Program-made: the position numbers and the translations under genes
The notes under the pieces: model-generated
What the model saw: only the letters and a program-made list of their open reading frames with translations
Databases searched by the model: none
Told to the model about the DNA's origin: nothing
Assembly: GCA_024694125.1 (NCBI GenBank)
Contig: JAILKE010000045.1
Coordinates: 1-50,724 of the forward strand
Direction: 5' to 3'
Source: Bacteroidales bacterium
GTDB taxonomy: Bacteria > Bacteroidota > Bacteroidia > Bacteroidales > UBA3663
DNA: 50,724 bases
Shown: piece after piece, positions 30,176-38,533 of the stretch
Position numbering within the stretch: the first letter of the stretch is position 1
How the letters are laid out: each line of letters opens with the position of its first letter

Positions 30176-30219
30176 TATATAATATATTTCAAGTTTCGCG
30201 AATCTCCGATTTACTCGCT

Positions 30220-30404
30220 TTCAAGGGGAGTAAAAGGGGAGAGAAAGGGGAGTAAAAGGGACGTTTGCTATTTCCTGCGGAAGTTCAGTGGGAGTTCCAA
30301 TAGGAGTTCAGCGGGAGTTCCAATAGGAGTTCAGTGGGAGTTTGTATCGTCCCTTTCACTCCCCTTTTACTACTTTTTCACTCCCCTTTTACTACTTTTA
30401 CTCC
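30220..30404. repeat. Intergenic inverted repeat with 23-bp tandem units, upstream of lon
   Basis: The left arm (about 30220-30262, AAGGGGAGTAAAAGGGG type) and the right arm (about 30349-30404, CCCTTTCACTCCCCTTTTAC type) are imperfect inverted copies. Between them lie 23-bp tandem units starting with GGGAG at 30290, 30313 and 30336, and a degenerate copy of the GTATCGTC core (30344-30351). The right arm runs into the last codons of the S9 peptidase gene. It may fold into a long hairpin that ends or stabilises that transcript. Confidence 0.8.
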
Positions 30405-32875
30405 AGTGTACGCTTCGGGTAGAGCGCATCCCACCAGGTTGGATCATCCTTCAGGCAACGGGCGAACCACGCCATCGTTGCATTGTGCCACAGGCGACGA
30501 CGACTGGGCTTGGATATACCGTGGTTCTCGCCCTTGATGCTCACCATTGCCACGTCACGGCCCAACAGGCGCAGGGCGGTGTACATCTGGACTGAGTTGT
30601 TGTAGGGGACATTGGTATCCTCCGTTCCGTGCAGGAACAGCATGGACGACTTGATCTTATCGACGTTGTAGAGCGGCGAACGGTCCACGTACAGGTCCTT
30701 GCGGGTCCAGGGATAGGTATTGGCCATCGAGACCTCGCTGTAGGTGTAGCCCCAGTATCCGTAACCCCAGTAGGTCGTGTGGTCACTGATGCCGGCATGG
30801 CTCACGGCGCAGCGGAAGATGTCGGTCACCGTCTGCAGGTACTGGGTCATGAATCCGCCGTACGATGCACCGATGCAACCCAGTCGGTCGCGGCGCACCC
30901 ACTCATGCTGGTCGCAGAAGGTGGTAGTGGCTGCAATGATGTCGCGGGCAGGATCCACGCCCGCCGTATTGACGTGACGGGCAGCCCACTCCTGGCCGTA
31001 GCCCGTAGCGCCGCTGGGGTTGACCACCAGCACGGCATAACCCTGTGCTGCCCAGATGGTCCATGGATAGGGGTACTCCAGGTTGCGCAGTGTACCGGAA
31101 CAGCCGCCGTAGTAATAGACGATCATCGGGTATTGAGCCGATGGGTCGAAGTCGTTGGGCAGATAGTAGCGGCAGGGCACCTCGTCGCCCGCACCGTTGG
31201 GGCATGACCACGCATGGGCAGGCGACAGTTCGATGTTCTCGTATATCTCGGCGTTCAGGTCATGCAGCACCTGGGCTGGTTTGGCGCGCTTGCCCACCTC
31301 CAGGGTGTAGAGCTGCCAACTGTGGTCGTTGCTCTCGCCAGCATACGCCATTACAGGGACATTATGCGCCAATGCGAAGCGGCCTACCACCTCGGCAGGT
31401 TGTGCCACCTGGGTTATCTTGCCGCCCTTGGGATCGACCGCGAAGATGCTGCACGAGTCGCCGCGCTCCGCCGTCATGTATATCTGGCCATTGACGCTGC
31501 TCCACAGCACATTGCTGACCATGCCGTCAAAGTCCTTGGTGAGCGGGCGCACGCTGTGGTCCGACAGGCGCATCACGTAGAGCTGCACATCGACCATGGA
31601 TGGGGTCATTCCCTCGGGCACCACATTGCCGATGCCGCCCAGGCACTCGGGCGAACCGGTGATGATGATCTCCTTTCCGTCGGGCGAGTACGACGCCTCG
31701 TTGACGAAACCGTCACGGCACACCAGCGTATCGACCGTGAGCGAATCGAGGTCTATCTCGTATATGCTGCGCAGCGACGTGGGACGTGCGGTGAGGCGGG
31801 ACTCGCTCTTGGCTACCAGGATGCGGCGACCGTCGGGACGGATGTCGCACGCCCACTGTGAGTGGTAGCCGTAGGTGAGTTGTTGCTGCAGTCCGGTGCG
31901 GATGTCATAGACCGACAGGTAGCTGCGGTCGCGCCATCCGGGCTGGCGGTCATCGGGATGCACGAAGGCGAATGCCTCGGCGTTCTCCTCCATCGGGCCG
32001 TCCTGGCGCTCGGTGCACAGCAGTCGGTCCTCGGTCGGGAAGACGGTGAAGTAGTCGCAGGGCAGGTCCTCGACCCACACCTCCTCCTGCAGTGTAGCAG
32101 GGTCGATGACCACCATCAGGCTCTTGTCCCCCACGTGGCGTATCTGGTAGAAACGGCTGGTGCGGGGCAACCAGTGCGAGTTCTGGGTCAGTTTGATGCG
32201 GCGGCCCGACTGACGCTCGACCAGGTAGAAGTCGTGGTCGGTCCAGTCGTTGCGCTTCAGGCTCTCGCACACGATGATCCACTTGCCGTCGGCTGATATA
32301 TCGACTGCCGAGTAGCGCTTCACCATCAGCATGTCGTCTATGTCCAGCAACTGGTTCTGCTCCTGCACGTCGCCCAGTCGCAGACGGGATGCCTGTACCT
32401 GGGCAGCACTGTCGGCCACCAGTTGCAGCTGCAGCGAGTCTGCCCTGTCGGGTTGGCTCAGGTACTTCAGCACGCAGGTGTGGCTACCTGGCAGCAGGGT
32501 CAATTCTCCTGCCTGGGCGGACTTGCCGTCTATGTAGAGTTTGTATTGGTTCGGCTTCTGCTTGAAGTTGAGCTCGCCCTTGAAGTAGTCGGCATTGCTC
32601 ACCTCGAAGGCCAGCAGATGGAGTGCCGCGCGGTCGGCTCCGGGCAGTGAGTCGCCCTCGAATGGCTGTCCCTGTTTGACCAGGTCCAGGTTGAGTGCTG
32701 CGTCGAGCAGTGCCTTCTCGTCGTATTTTTTTGCATTGACGTCGGTGCTGTCTATCTGCACGGGCTGACGCAGTGCGAATGGTCCGGCATAGCGGTACTG
32801 CTGCACGGGTATGGTATCGGCTTGAGCGGTCAGCATTAGGCTCAATGCCATGAGTGTCAGAATTTCTTTCTTCAT
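30398..32875 (-). CDS. Secreted S9 prolyl oligopeptidase/dipeptidyl-peptidase-like protein
   Basis: 825 aa. Signal peptide (about 1-19, MALSLMLTAQA). A beta-propeller-like region covers about 160-560 with WD/PD40-type strands (SADGKWIIV, RPDGRRILVAKSES, SPDGKEIIITGSPE). The alpha/beta-hydrolase domain at about 580-825 has a complete catalytic triad: Ser671 in GASYGG, Asp753 in GTEDTNVP and His785 in GENHGI. It probably releases dipeptides or short peptides in the periplasm, as for DPP IV or prolyl tripeptidyl peptidases of Bacteroidetes. The exact specificity is not readable. Its 5' region carries one arm of an inverted repeat whose partner lies upstream of the pepO gene. Confidence 0.92.
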   Translation of the reverse strand: MKKEILTLMALSLMLTAQADTIPVQQYRYAGPFALRQPVQIDSTDVNAKKYDEKALLDAALNLDLVKQGQPFEGDSLPGADRAALHLLAFEVSNADYFKGELNFKQKPNQYKLYIDGKSAQAGELTLLPGSHTCVLKYLSQPDRADSLQLQLVADSAAQVQASRLRLGDVQEQNQLLDIDDMLMVKRYSAVDISADGKWIIVCESLKRNDWTDHDFYLVERQSGRRIKLTQNSHWLPRTSRFYQIRHVGDKSLMVVIDPATLQEEVWVEDLPCDYFTVFPTEDRLLCTERQDGPMEENAEAFAFVHPDDRQPGWRDRSYLSVYDIRTGLQQQLTYGYHSQWACDIRPDGRRILVAKSESRLTARPTSLRSIYEIDLDSLTVDTLVCRDGFVNEASYSPDGKEIIITGSPECLGGIGNVVPEGMTPSMVDVQLYVMRLSDHSVRPLTKDFDGMVSNVLWSSVNGQIYMTAERGDSCSIFAVDPKGGKITQVAQPAEVVGRFALAHNVPVMAYAGESNDHSWQLYTLEVGKRAKPAQVLHDLNAEIYENIELSPAHAWSCPNGAGDEVPCRYYLPNDFDPSAQYPMIVYYYGGCSGTLRNLEYPYPWTIWAAQGYAVLVVNPSGATGYGQEWAARHVNTAGVDPARDIIAATTTFCDQHEWVRRDRLGCIGASYGGFMTQYLQTVTDIFRCAVSHAGISDHTTYWGYGYWGYTYSEVSMANTYPWTRKDLYVDRSPLYNVDKIKSSMLFLHGTEDTNVPYNNSVQMYTALRLLGRDVAMVSIKGENHGISKPSRRRLWHNATMAWFARCLKDDPTWWDALYPKRTLE

Positions 32876-32909
32876 CGGGAGATTTTTGTTGTTATAAAGG
32901 AAGTGACAA

Positions 32910-33066
32910 GGAAGCGAGAAAAATTAAAAGTTAAAAATGAAAAATGAAAAATGGAGAGTGAAACGAACGATACAATCGGGCTAATTGGTTTCAATTGTCA
33001 ATTTTCAACTTTCAATTCCGTTCTCTTTTCACGAACTTTTAATTTTTACTTTTTAATTTTTAATTT
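32910..33066. repeat. Inverted-repeat copy 1 flanking nfo-mazG
   Basis: Two arms are present. Arm 1 (32910-32977) is the reverse complement of 35108-35175, with about two mismatches in 68 bp. Arm 2 (32998-33066) is the reverse complement of 34875-34943 without mismatch over 69 bp. The arms are separated here by 20 bp. Arm 1 contains the core element AACGATACAATC (32966-32977). Confidence 0.95.
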
Positions 33067-33912
33067 TCAAATCGAGCACATGCTGCGCAAGTGCTCGATT
33101 TCCTCCTTCCATTTGCTCTCGTCCGGCGTTTCCAGGATAATGGGCATGTCGTCGAAGCGGGGGTCGCGCATCATGCGGCCGAAGAAGGCTTCGCCCAGCA
33201 TGCCCATGCCGATGGACTCGTGGCGGTCCACACGGCTGCCGCAGCCCTTCTTGCTGTCGTTCAGGTGGATGCCGTGCAGGTATTGCCAACCCACGATGCG
33301 GCCGAACTCCTCGAACGTCTGTTCGTAGCCCGCCTCGGTGCTCAGGTCATAGCCTGCGGCGAAGGTGTGGCAGGTGTCGATGCAGACGCCCACGCGGCTC
33401 TTGTCGTTGACCCCTTCGATGATGCGTGCCAGGTGGCGGAAGTCGTACCCCAGGTTGGACCCCTGGCCGGCGGTGTTCTCTATGACTGCCACGGCAGTGG
33501 TGGTCTGGTCCAATGCCCAGTTGATGCTCTCGGCTATCAGGTCCAGGCAGGCTTCGGGCGAAATCTGATTGAGGTGTGACCCTGGGTGGAAGTTGACCCA
33601 CTTCAGGCCCAGCTGTTCGGCACGCTGCAGTTCGTCCAGGAAGGCGGTGCGGCTCTTCTCCAGTCCCTCGGCGGTCGGATTGCCCAGGTTAATCAGGTAA
33701 CTGTCGTGCGGCAGGACGTGTTCGGGACGGATGCCCGATGCGGCGAGAGCCTGTCGGAACGCCTCAATCTGCTTTGGCTCGAGCGGCTTGCTGACCCACG
33801 ACTTCTGGTTGCGGGTGAACAGCGCCAGGGCATTGGCCCCTATGCTGACGGCCTCAGCCACGGCATTCTGCGGTCCTCCGGCGGACGATGTATGTGCTCC
33901 AATGTACTTCAT
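33067..33912 (-). CDS. nfo: Endonuclease IV (AP endonuclease, deoxyribonuclease IV)
   Basis: 281 aa from the ATG at 33912. The frame extends three codons to a TTG, but [13 protein letters not shown] is the normal family start. The TIM-barrel zinc-site motifs are present: GAHTSSAGG, the metal Glu in '[16 protein letters not shown]', '[13 protein letters not shown]' and '[20 protein letters not shown]'. It cuts the phosphodiester bond 5' to abasic sites in base-excision repair. It is transcribed divergently from mazG from overlapping promoters. Its 3' end touches repeat copy 1. Confidence 0.97.
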   Translation of the reverse strand: MKYIGAHTSSAGGPQNAVAEAVSIGANALALFTRNQKSWVSKPLEPKQIEAFRQALAASGIRPEHVLPHDSYLINLGNPTAEGLEKSRTAFLDELQRAEQLGLKWVNFHPGSHLNQISPEACLDLIAESINWALDQTTTAVAVIENTAGQGSNLGYDFRHLARIIEGVNDKSRVGVCIDTCHTFAAGYDLSTEAGYEQTFEEFGRIVGWQYLHGIHLNDSKKGCGSRVDRHESIGMGMLGEAFFGRMMRDPRFDDMPIILETPDESKWKEEIEHLRSMCSI

Positions 33913-33950
33913 AGTGTGCAAAACGGGTTGTTACAAACCAAATTCGCGCG

Positions 33951-33981
33951 CAAAGATAGTAAAAAATTTGGATATTGCAAA
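33951..33981 (-). promoter_or_regulatory. Promoter of nfo
   Basis: On the minus strand TTTG (33978-33981) is followed by 19 nt and TATCTTTG (33951-33958), within the Bacteroidetes consensus. It overlaps the mazG promoter on the other strand, so the two cannot easily be occupied at once. Confidence 0.75.
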
Positions 33982-33998
33982 AATTTATAATATATTTG
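33967..33998 (+). promoter_or_regulatory. Promoter of mazG
   Basis: TTTG (33967-33970), 20 nt, then TATATTTG (33991-33998). This is a full match to TTTG-N19-21-TAnnTTTG, 24 nt before the mazG start codon. Confidence 0.85.
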
Positions 33999-34022
33999 CG
34001 CCACAATAATTATAAATAGTAG

Positions 34023-34865
34023 ATGGAACAGCATATAGACGTGCCAAATATTGACAAGAAAACAGCAGCTTGGCAACGGGCGCTCGGAGTAATGCAGACG
34101 CTGCGTCGCGACTGCCCCTGGGACGCCAAACAGAACAATCAGTCGATACGCCAGAACAGCATCGAGGAGATGTACGAACTGGCTGAAGCGCTCATCAAGG
34201 GCGACCCCGCCGAGATCAAGAAGGAGTGCGGCGATGTGATGGAGCAACTGTTCTTCTACACGATGTTTGCCGAGGAGGCTGGGCAGTTCGACATGGGCGA
34301 CATGCTCAATGCCATGTGCGACAAACTGGTCTTCCGCCACCCTCATGTCTTCAACCCCGACGGCTCGCTCATCAGTGAGGTGGGCCAACGCGGCGGCGCC
34401 GATGTGCAGAGTGCCGAGGATGTATCGAAGCTGTGGGAGCAGGTCAAGCAGAAGGAGAAGGACGGCAACAAGACTATCCTCTCGGGCATCCCCTCCTCTC
34501 TGCCCGCTCTGATCAAGGCGTACCGCATGCAGGACAAGGCGCGCAATGCCGGCTTTGACTGGGAGCAACGCCAGGATGTGTGGCCCAAGGTCCGCGAGGA
34601 GATTGCGGAGTTCGAGGCTGAGGTCGAGCACATGGACCGCGAGAAGGCGGAACAGGAGTTTGGCGACCTGCTCTTCTCGCTCATCAATGCTGCCCGGTTG
34701 TACAAGATCAAGCCCGACAATGCATTGGAGAAGACCAACCAGAAGTTCCTCCGCCGCTTCAACTATGTCGAACAGCAGGCCCGCGAACAGGGTCACATGC
34801 TCAACGAACTCACTCTGGCTCAGATGGACGAGCTGTGGAACAAAGCCAAAGCCGAAGGGCTTTGA
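34023..34865 (+). CDS. mazG: Nucleoside triphosphate pyrophosphohydrolase MazG
   Basis: 280 aa, the usual size for the two-domain MazG. The N-terminal MazG domain (about 15-125) has 'LRRDCPWDAKQ', the metal-binding helices 'SIEEMYELAEAL' and 'EIKKECGDVMEQLFFY', and 'DKLVFRHPHVF'. The C-terminal MazG-like domain (about 155-275) has 'DKARNAGFDWEQ', 'EIAEFEAEV' and 'EFGDLLFSLINAARL'. It hydrolyses NTPs, including non-canonical ones, to NMP and pyrophosphate, cleaning the nucleotide pool. Pairing with a DNA-repair nuclease on a shared promoter region fits a nucleotide/DNA-damage role. Confidence 0.97.
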   Translation: MEQHIDVPNIDKKTAAWQRALGVMQTLRRDCPWDAKQNNQSIRQNSIEEMYELAEALIKGDPAEIKKECGDVMEQLFFYTMFAEEAGQFDMGDMLNAMCDKLVFRHPHVFNPDGSLISEVGQRGGADVQSAEDVSKLWEQVKQKEKDGNKTILSGIPSSLPALIKAYRMQDKARNAGFDWEQRQDVWPKVREEIAEFEAEVEHMDREKAEQEFGDLLFSLINAARLYKIKPDNALEKTNQKFLRRFNYVEQQAREQGHMLNELTLAQMDELWNKAKAEGL

Positions 34866-34874
34866 ACGTTGTTC

Positions 34875-35175
34875 AAATTAAAAATTAAAAAGTAAAAATT
34901 AAAAGTTCGTGAAAAGAGAACGGAATTGAAAGTTGAAAATTGAAAATTGAAAAGGGAAAAGGGATAATTGATAATTGAAACCAAGTGCGAAGCACAATTG
35001 ATAATTGATAATTGACAATTGATAAAAGATACCGATTAGCCGATTGTATCGTCCTTGTCACTTCTTTGTCACTTCCCTGTCACATCCTTGTCACTTCCTT
35101 TAATGGAGATTGTATCGTTCGTTTCACTCTCCATTTTTCATTTTTAACTTTTAACTTTTAATTTTTCTCGCTTCC
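34875..35175. repeat. Inverted-repeat copy 2 with inserted repeat block (gap between mazG and pepO)
   Basis: This fills the 360-bp gap between mazG and pepO. It holds arm 2' (34875-34943) and arm 1' (35108-35175) matching copy 1 in inverse orientation. Between them lies a 164-bp block of ATTGATAATTG units, a small hairpin GTGC-GAA-GCAC (34986-34996), the core GATTGTATCGTC (35042-35053) and 11-bp TTGTCACTTCC-type units. Bases 34992-35064 are repeated identically at 37341-37413. Confidence 0.95.
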
Positions 35176-35187
35176 CTTCCTTACTTG

Positions 35188-35202
35188 ATTGTCTTCGACA
35201 AT
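35188..35202. promoter_or_regulatory. Small palindrome upstream of pepO
   Basis: ATTGTC-TTC-GACAAT is a perfect 6-bp inverted repeat 23 bp before the pepO start codon. It could be an operator or a 5'-UTR hairpin. No consensus -7 box was found next to it. Confidence 0.35.
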
Positions 35203-35225
35203 ATTATATAACTAACAACAAAACA

Positions 35226-37241
35226 ATGAAAAAAGTTCTATTTATGGCAATTACTGCCCTTGCGCTGGCGGCTTGCAACAAGCAGCCAGAACTCCAGACC
35301 GGTGTTGAACTGAAGAATCTGGACACCACTGCCCGTCCTGGCGACGACTTCTGCCGCTTTGCGACCGGACATTGGATTGACAACAACCCCCAACCCGATG
35401 CCTACCCACGCTGGGGTAGTTTCACCAAACTGGGCGACGACAATGTCAACCAGCTCAGCACCCTGATCCAGGACATCGCCAAGGGCCAGCACGCCCAGGG
35501 CACCATCCAGCAGAAGATTGCTGACCTGTACAATCAGTATATGGACACCATCCATCGCGACGAACTGGGCTACCAGCCTGTTCTGCCTTACCTGGAGAAG
35601 ATCAACGACTGCTCGTCGCGCGAGGAACTCATCCAGTATGCAGCCCAGCAGCACGACGGCATCCTCTTCGGTCTGGGCATCGGCGCCGACTCGAAGAACT
35701 CCTCTCAGAACATCGTCGGCATCGGCCAGAGTGGTCTGAGCCTGGGTGACCGCGATTACTATCTGAACGAGGACGAGCGCACCGTGGCTGTCCGCGAGGC
35801 TTTCAAGCAGCACGTCGTCAACCTCTACATGCTGATCGGCAAGAACGAGGCCGAGGCGAAGCAGAAGATGGAGACCATCATGAAGTACGAGACTGAGATT
35901 GCCCGTACGCACTATACCCGCACTCAGCGCCGTGACCCGGAGGCCAACTACCACAAGGTCAGCGTCGATGAGCTGAAGGAGATGACCAACGGCTTCGACT
36001 GGGAGCAGTTCCTCGTTTGGTATGGCTACGATGCTACCACCGAGGTTGACCTGGGTCAGCCAGAACCAGTAGCCTATGCCTGCCGCTTGCTGCAGACCAT
36101 GCCTCTGGAGGACCTCAAGACTATCTACGAGTTCCAGACCCTCTCCTGGGCATCCAGCTACCTCAGCACCGCCTTCACCGACGAGAACTTCCACTTCTCG
36201 CAGAGCCTCTCGGGCGCCAAGGTCCAGAAGCCTCTCTGGAAGCGCGCCGTCAACTTCGTCGATGGTCGCGTCGGTCAGGCTGTCGGCCAGATGTATGTCG
36301 AGAAGTACTTCCCTGCCGAGAACAAGGCCCGCATGCTCGAGTTGGTCAAGGACCTGCAGAAGAGCCTCGGCGAACGTATCATGGCGCAGGAGTGGATGAG
36401 CGACAGCACCAAGCAGGTTGCCATGGAGAAGCTCAACACTTTCTACATCAAGATTGGTTATCCTGACAAGTGGATTGACTACTCTCCTCTCACCATCGAC
36501 CCAGCCAAGAACCTCTTCGAGAATGTCCGCGCCGTGGCTATGTTCAACTGGGACCTGGACAAGCAGGACCACTACAACAAGCCTGTTGACAAGGACGAGT
36601 GGTTCATGACTCCTCAGACTGTCAATGCCTACTACAACCCTACCACGAACGAGATCTGTTTCCCTGCCGGCATCCTGCAGCCTCCTTTCTTCAACATGCA
36701 GGCTGATGATGCTGCCAACTATGGCGCTATCGGCGTTGTCATTGGCCACGAGATGACTCACGGCTTCGACGACCAGGGTCGCCAGTTTGACAAGGACGGC
36801 AACCTCCGCCAGTGGTGGAGCGACAAGGATGTCGAGGCTTTCAAGGTTCCTGCCGAGAAGCTCGCCGTTTATTTCGACAGCCTCTATGTCCTGCCTGGTG
36901 TTCATGCCAACGGCCATCAGTGCCTGGGCGAGAACCTCGCTGACCACGGCGGTCTCAATGTCGCTTACAACGCACTCAAGCTCGCCATGCAGAAGCGTCC
37001 TCTTGAGACTCGCGACGGCTATACTCCCGAGCAGCGTTTCTTCCTTGCCTATGCCAATGTATGGGCTGGCGTCAACACGGAGGAGGGCATCATGATGCTC
37101 AACACGGTCGATGTTCACGCTCAGAACTTCCACCGCATCAACGGCGCTCTGCCTCACATCGACGCTTGGTACGATGCATTCAATATCCAGCCTGGCGACA
37201 GCCTCTACCTCGCTCCCGAGGACCGCGTCCGAATCTGGTAA
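35226..37241 (+). CDS. pepO: M13-family zinc metallopeptidase (neprilysin/PepO type), lipoprotein
   Basis: 671 aa. Lipobox ALAAC (Cys17), so a membrane-anchored lipoprotein. The N-terminal M13 domain begins 'ARPGDDFCRFATGHWIDNN'. The catalytic domain holds the substrate-binding NAYY (467-470), the zinc motif HEMTH (508-512) and the third ligand Glu569 in ENLAD with Asp573. The family's near-terminal conserved segment 'NGALPHIDAWYDAFNI' is present, with a C-terminal RVRIW. It cleaves oligopeptides outside the cytoplasm. The gene stands alone between repeat blocks, with its own strong terminator, and is the plus-strand counterpart of the S9 peptidase beyond the inverted repeats. Confidence 0.96.
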   Translation: MKKVLFMAITALALAACNKQPELQTGVELKNLDTTARPGDDFCRFATGHWIDNNPQPDAYPRWGSFTKLGDDNVNQLSTLIQDIAKGQHAQGTIQQKIADLYNQYMDTIHRDELGYQPVLPYLEKINDCSSREELIQYAAQQHDGILFGLGIGADSKNSSQNIVGIGQSGLSLGDRDYYLNEDERTVAVREAFKQHVVNLYMLIGKNEAEAKQKMETIMKYETEIARTHYTRTQRRDPEANYHKVSVDELKEMTNGFDWEQFLVWYGYDATTEVDLGQPEPVAYACRLLQTMPLEDLKTIYEFQTLSWASSYLSTAFTDENFHFSQSLSGAKVQKPLWKRAVNFVDGRVGQAVGQMYVEKYFPAENKARMLELVKDLQKSLGERIMAQEWMSDSTKQVAMEKLNTFYIKIGYPDKWIDYSPLTIDPAKNLFENVRAVAMFNWDLDKQDHYNKPVDKDEWFMTPQTVNAYYNPTTNEICFPAGILQPPFFNMQADDAANYGAIGVVIGHEMTHGFDDQGRQFDKDGNLRQWWSDKDVEAFKVPAEKLAVYFDSLYVLPGVHANGHQCLGENLADHGGLNVAYNALKLAMQKRPLETRDGYTPEQRFFLAYANVWAGVNTEEGIMMLNTVDVHAQNFHRINGALPHIDAWYDAFNIQPGDSLYLAPEDRVRIW

Positions 37242-37246
37242 AAATA

Positions 37247-37285
37247 TGAGGGTATGCGCCAGGATGCGCATATCCTCACATTTTT
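37247..37285 (+). terminator. Rho-independent terminator of pepO
   Basis: TGAGGGTATGCGC pairs with GCGCATATCCTCA (13 bp, one G-U) around a 6-nt loop, followed by CATTTTT. It begins 5 bp after the pepO stop codon. Confidence 0.9.
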
Positions 37286-37287
37286 AC

Positions 37288-37565
37288 AATTGATAATTAA
37301 TAATTGATAATTGATAAAAGTTACGAGGTGCAAGTGCAATGCACAATTGATAATTGATAATTGACAATTGATAAAAGATACCGATTAGCCGATTGTATCG
37401 TCCTTGTCACTTCCTTGTCAATTCCCTGTCAATTCCTTTAATGGAGATTGTATCGTCCTTGTCACTTCTTTGTCAATTCCTTGTCAATTCTTTTAATGGA
37501 GATTGTATCGTCCTTGTCACTTCCTTGTCACTTCTCTGTCAATTCTCTGTCACTTCTTTTAATTT
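37288..37565. repeat. Intergenic repeat block with three 55-bp tandem units, between pepO and the NigD-like gene
   Basis: The block starts with ATTGATAATTG units and a GTGC-AAT-GCAC hairpin (37334-37344), then the 73-bp stretch shared with 34992-35064. The core GATTGTATCGTC recurs at 37391, 37446 and 37501, exactly 55 bp apart, each copy followed by 11-bp TTGTCACTTCC/TTGTCAATTCC units and TTTAATGGA. No gene was seen in the gap. Confidence 0.95.
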
Positions 37566-37571
37566 ATTAAA

Positions 37572-38321
37572 ATGAAATTTACAACTAAAACACTCATTGT
37601 AACAACATTTTGCTGCATGTCAGCAGTAATGACCACTTCTTGCTTGGAGGACAAAGAAGATGAGACCACCATCAGCGTGGAGCTCATCTCAACCCTGCAG
37701 CACCTGGACAGCGGCGAGATGATCGCCTTCGTAGATGGCGGCGGCACAGCCAGCATGACCGCCAGCAGCGTCGCCAACATCGAGCAGAAGGCTGGCAAGT
37801 CACTCTCAGGCGTCGAACGCGCAATTGTCTATTGCTCCTACGACCCCGCCTACGCCGTGCAGGACACCTTAGGCTTCATCCATGCTACACAGGCTACACT
37901 GAACGGTGTCGTCAGCATTCCTGTTGATTCGGTGCTCTATGCTTCGGTGCCGTCGGACTCGGCTGCCATCAACCTGGCTCTGGACCCTGACAGTCTGGAT
38001 GTCGTCAACTGCATCAACAATTTCTATTTCTACGGTGGATATATGAACATTGACTATACTGCTGTCTGCTATCCCTACGTTGCTCCTGCAGCCACGGTGA
38101 TCAACGACAGTGTCAAGGAGAACGAAGCTTACTTCACCCTCTGCTTCAACGACCACAATGCGGGCAGCAATCAGTCGCAGAACTATTACTTCTACTCCTA
38201 TCGTCTGGACGACCTGAATGTTCCTGGCAACGACACCATTCAGATGTTCCTTTCGACCCAGGGTCTGAAGCAGGTTTCGGTTCGTATCTCTCGTAAGGAC
38301 CTCAAGAAAGCGACCTATTGA
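37572..38321 (+). CDS. NigD-like / hypothetical Bacteroidetes lipoprotein
   Basis: 249 aa. The signal peptide has a lipobox MTTSC (Cys24) followed by LEDKEDE. The rest is beta-rich: an N-terminal half (about 35-130, SGEMIAFVDGGGTASMTASS, ERAIVYCSYDP) and a C-terminal half ending 'QVSVRISRKDLKKATY'. The layout (lipoprotein, small OB-like part, beta-sandwich) resembles the NigD-like family, for which no precise function is established. Assignment to that family is by general resemblance only. It follows the 55-bp repeats and has no promoter that I can recognise. Confidence 0.75.
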   Translation: MKFTTKTLIVTTFCCMSAVMTTSCLEDKEDETTISVELISTLQHLDSGEMIAFVDGGGTASMTASSVANIEQKAGKSLSGVERAIVYCSYDPAYAVQDTLGFIHATQATLNGVVSIPVDSVLYASVPSDSAAINLALDPDSLDVVNCINNFYFYGGYMNIDYTAVCYPYVAPAATVINDSVKENEAYFTLCFNDHNAGSNQSQNYYFYSYRLDDLNVPGNDTIQMFLSTQGLKQVSVRISRKDLKKATY

Positions 38322-38519
38322 TCCCGGTCACTTCGCTTCTCTGACTATCTGTCACTGCAACTGAATTTGACAGAAAGGTAAGGCTTAAATCTACAATAAG
38401 TATTTAAAGAATGTAAATTTTCTTTCAAAATCATTGTACTTTTTTATCAAAATGGTTAAAAATTACAAATGAAACATCTTTATACCCTATTTTTATACCC
38501 GACTTATTGGAAAATGCCT

Positions 38520-38527
38520 TATCTTTG
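38520..38527 (+). promoter_or_regulatory. -7 box in front of the candidate small RNA
   Basis: TATCTTTG matches the Bacteroidetes -7 element. No TTTG stands at the right distance upstream, so the -33 part is weak or absent. Confidence 0.5.
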
Positions 38528-38533
38528 CACCAG

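Noticed and set aside
33067-34865. Phase-variable invertible promoter switch
   Set aside because: Inversion of nfo-mazG would leave both genes with their own promoters inside the segment, so no on/off effect is expected; no invertase gene is visible. Kept only as a structural finding.
35238-37271. Long open frame antisense to pepO (about 677 codons)
   Set aside because: It mirrors the third-codon-position bias of pepO, has no signal or motif, and the plus-strand gene has complete M13 catalytic motifs.
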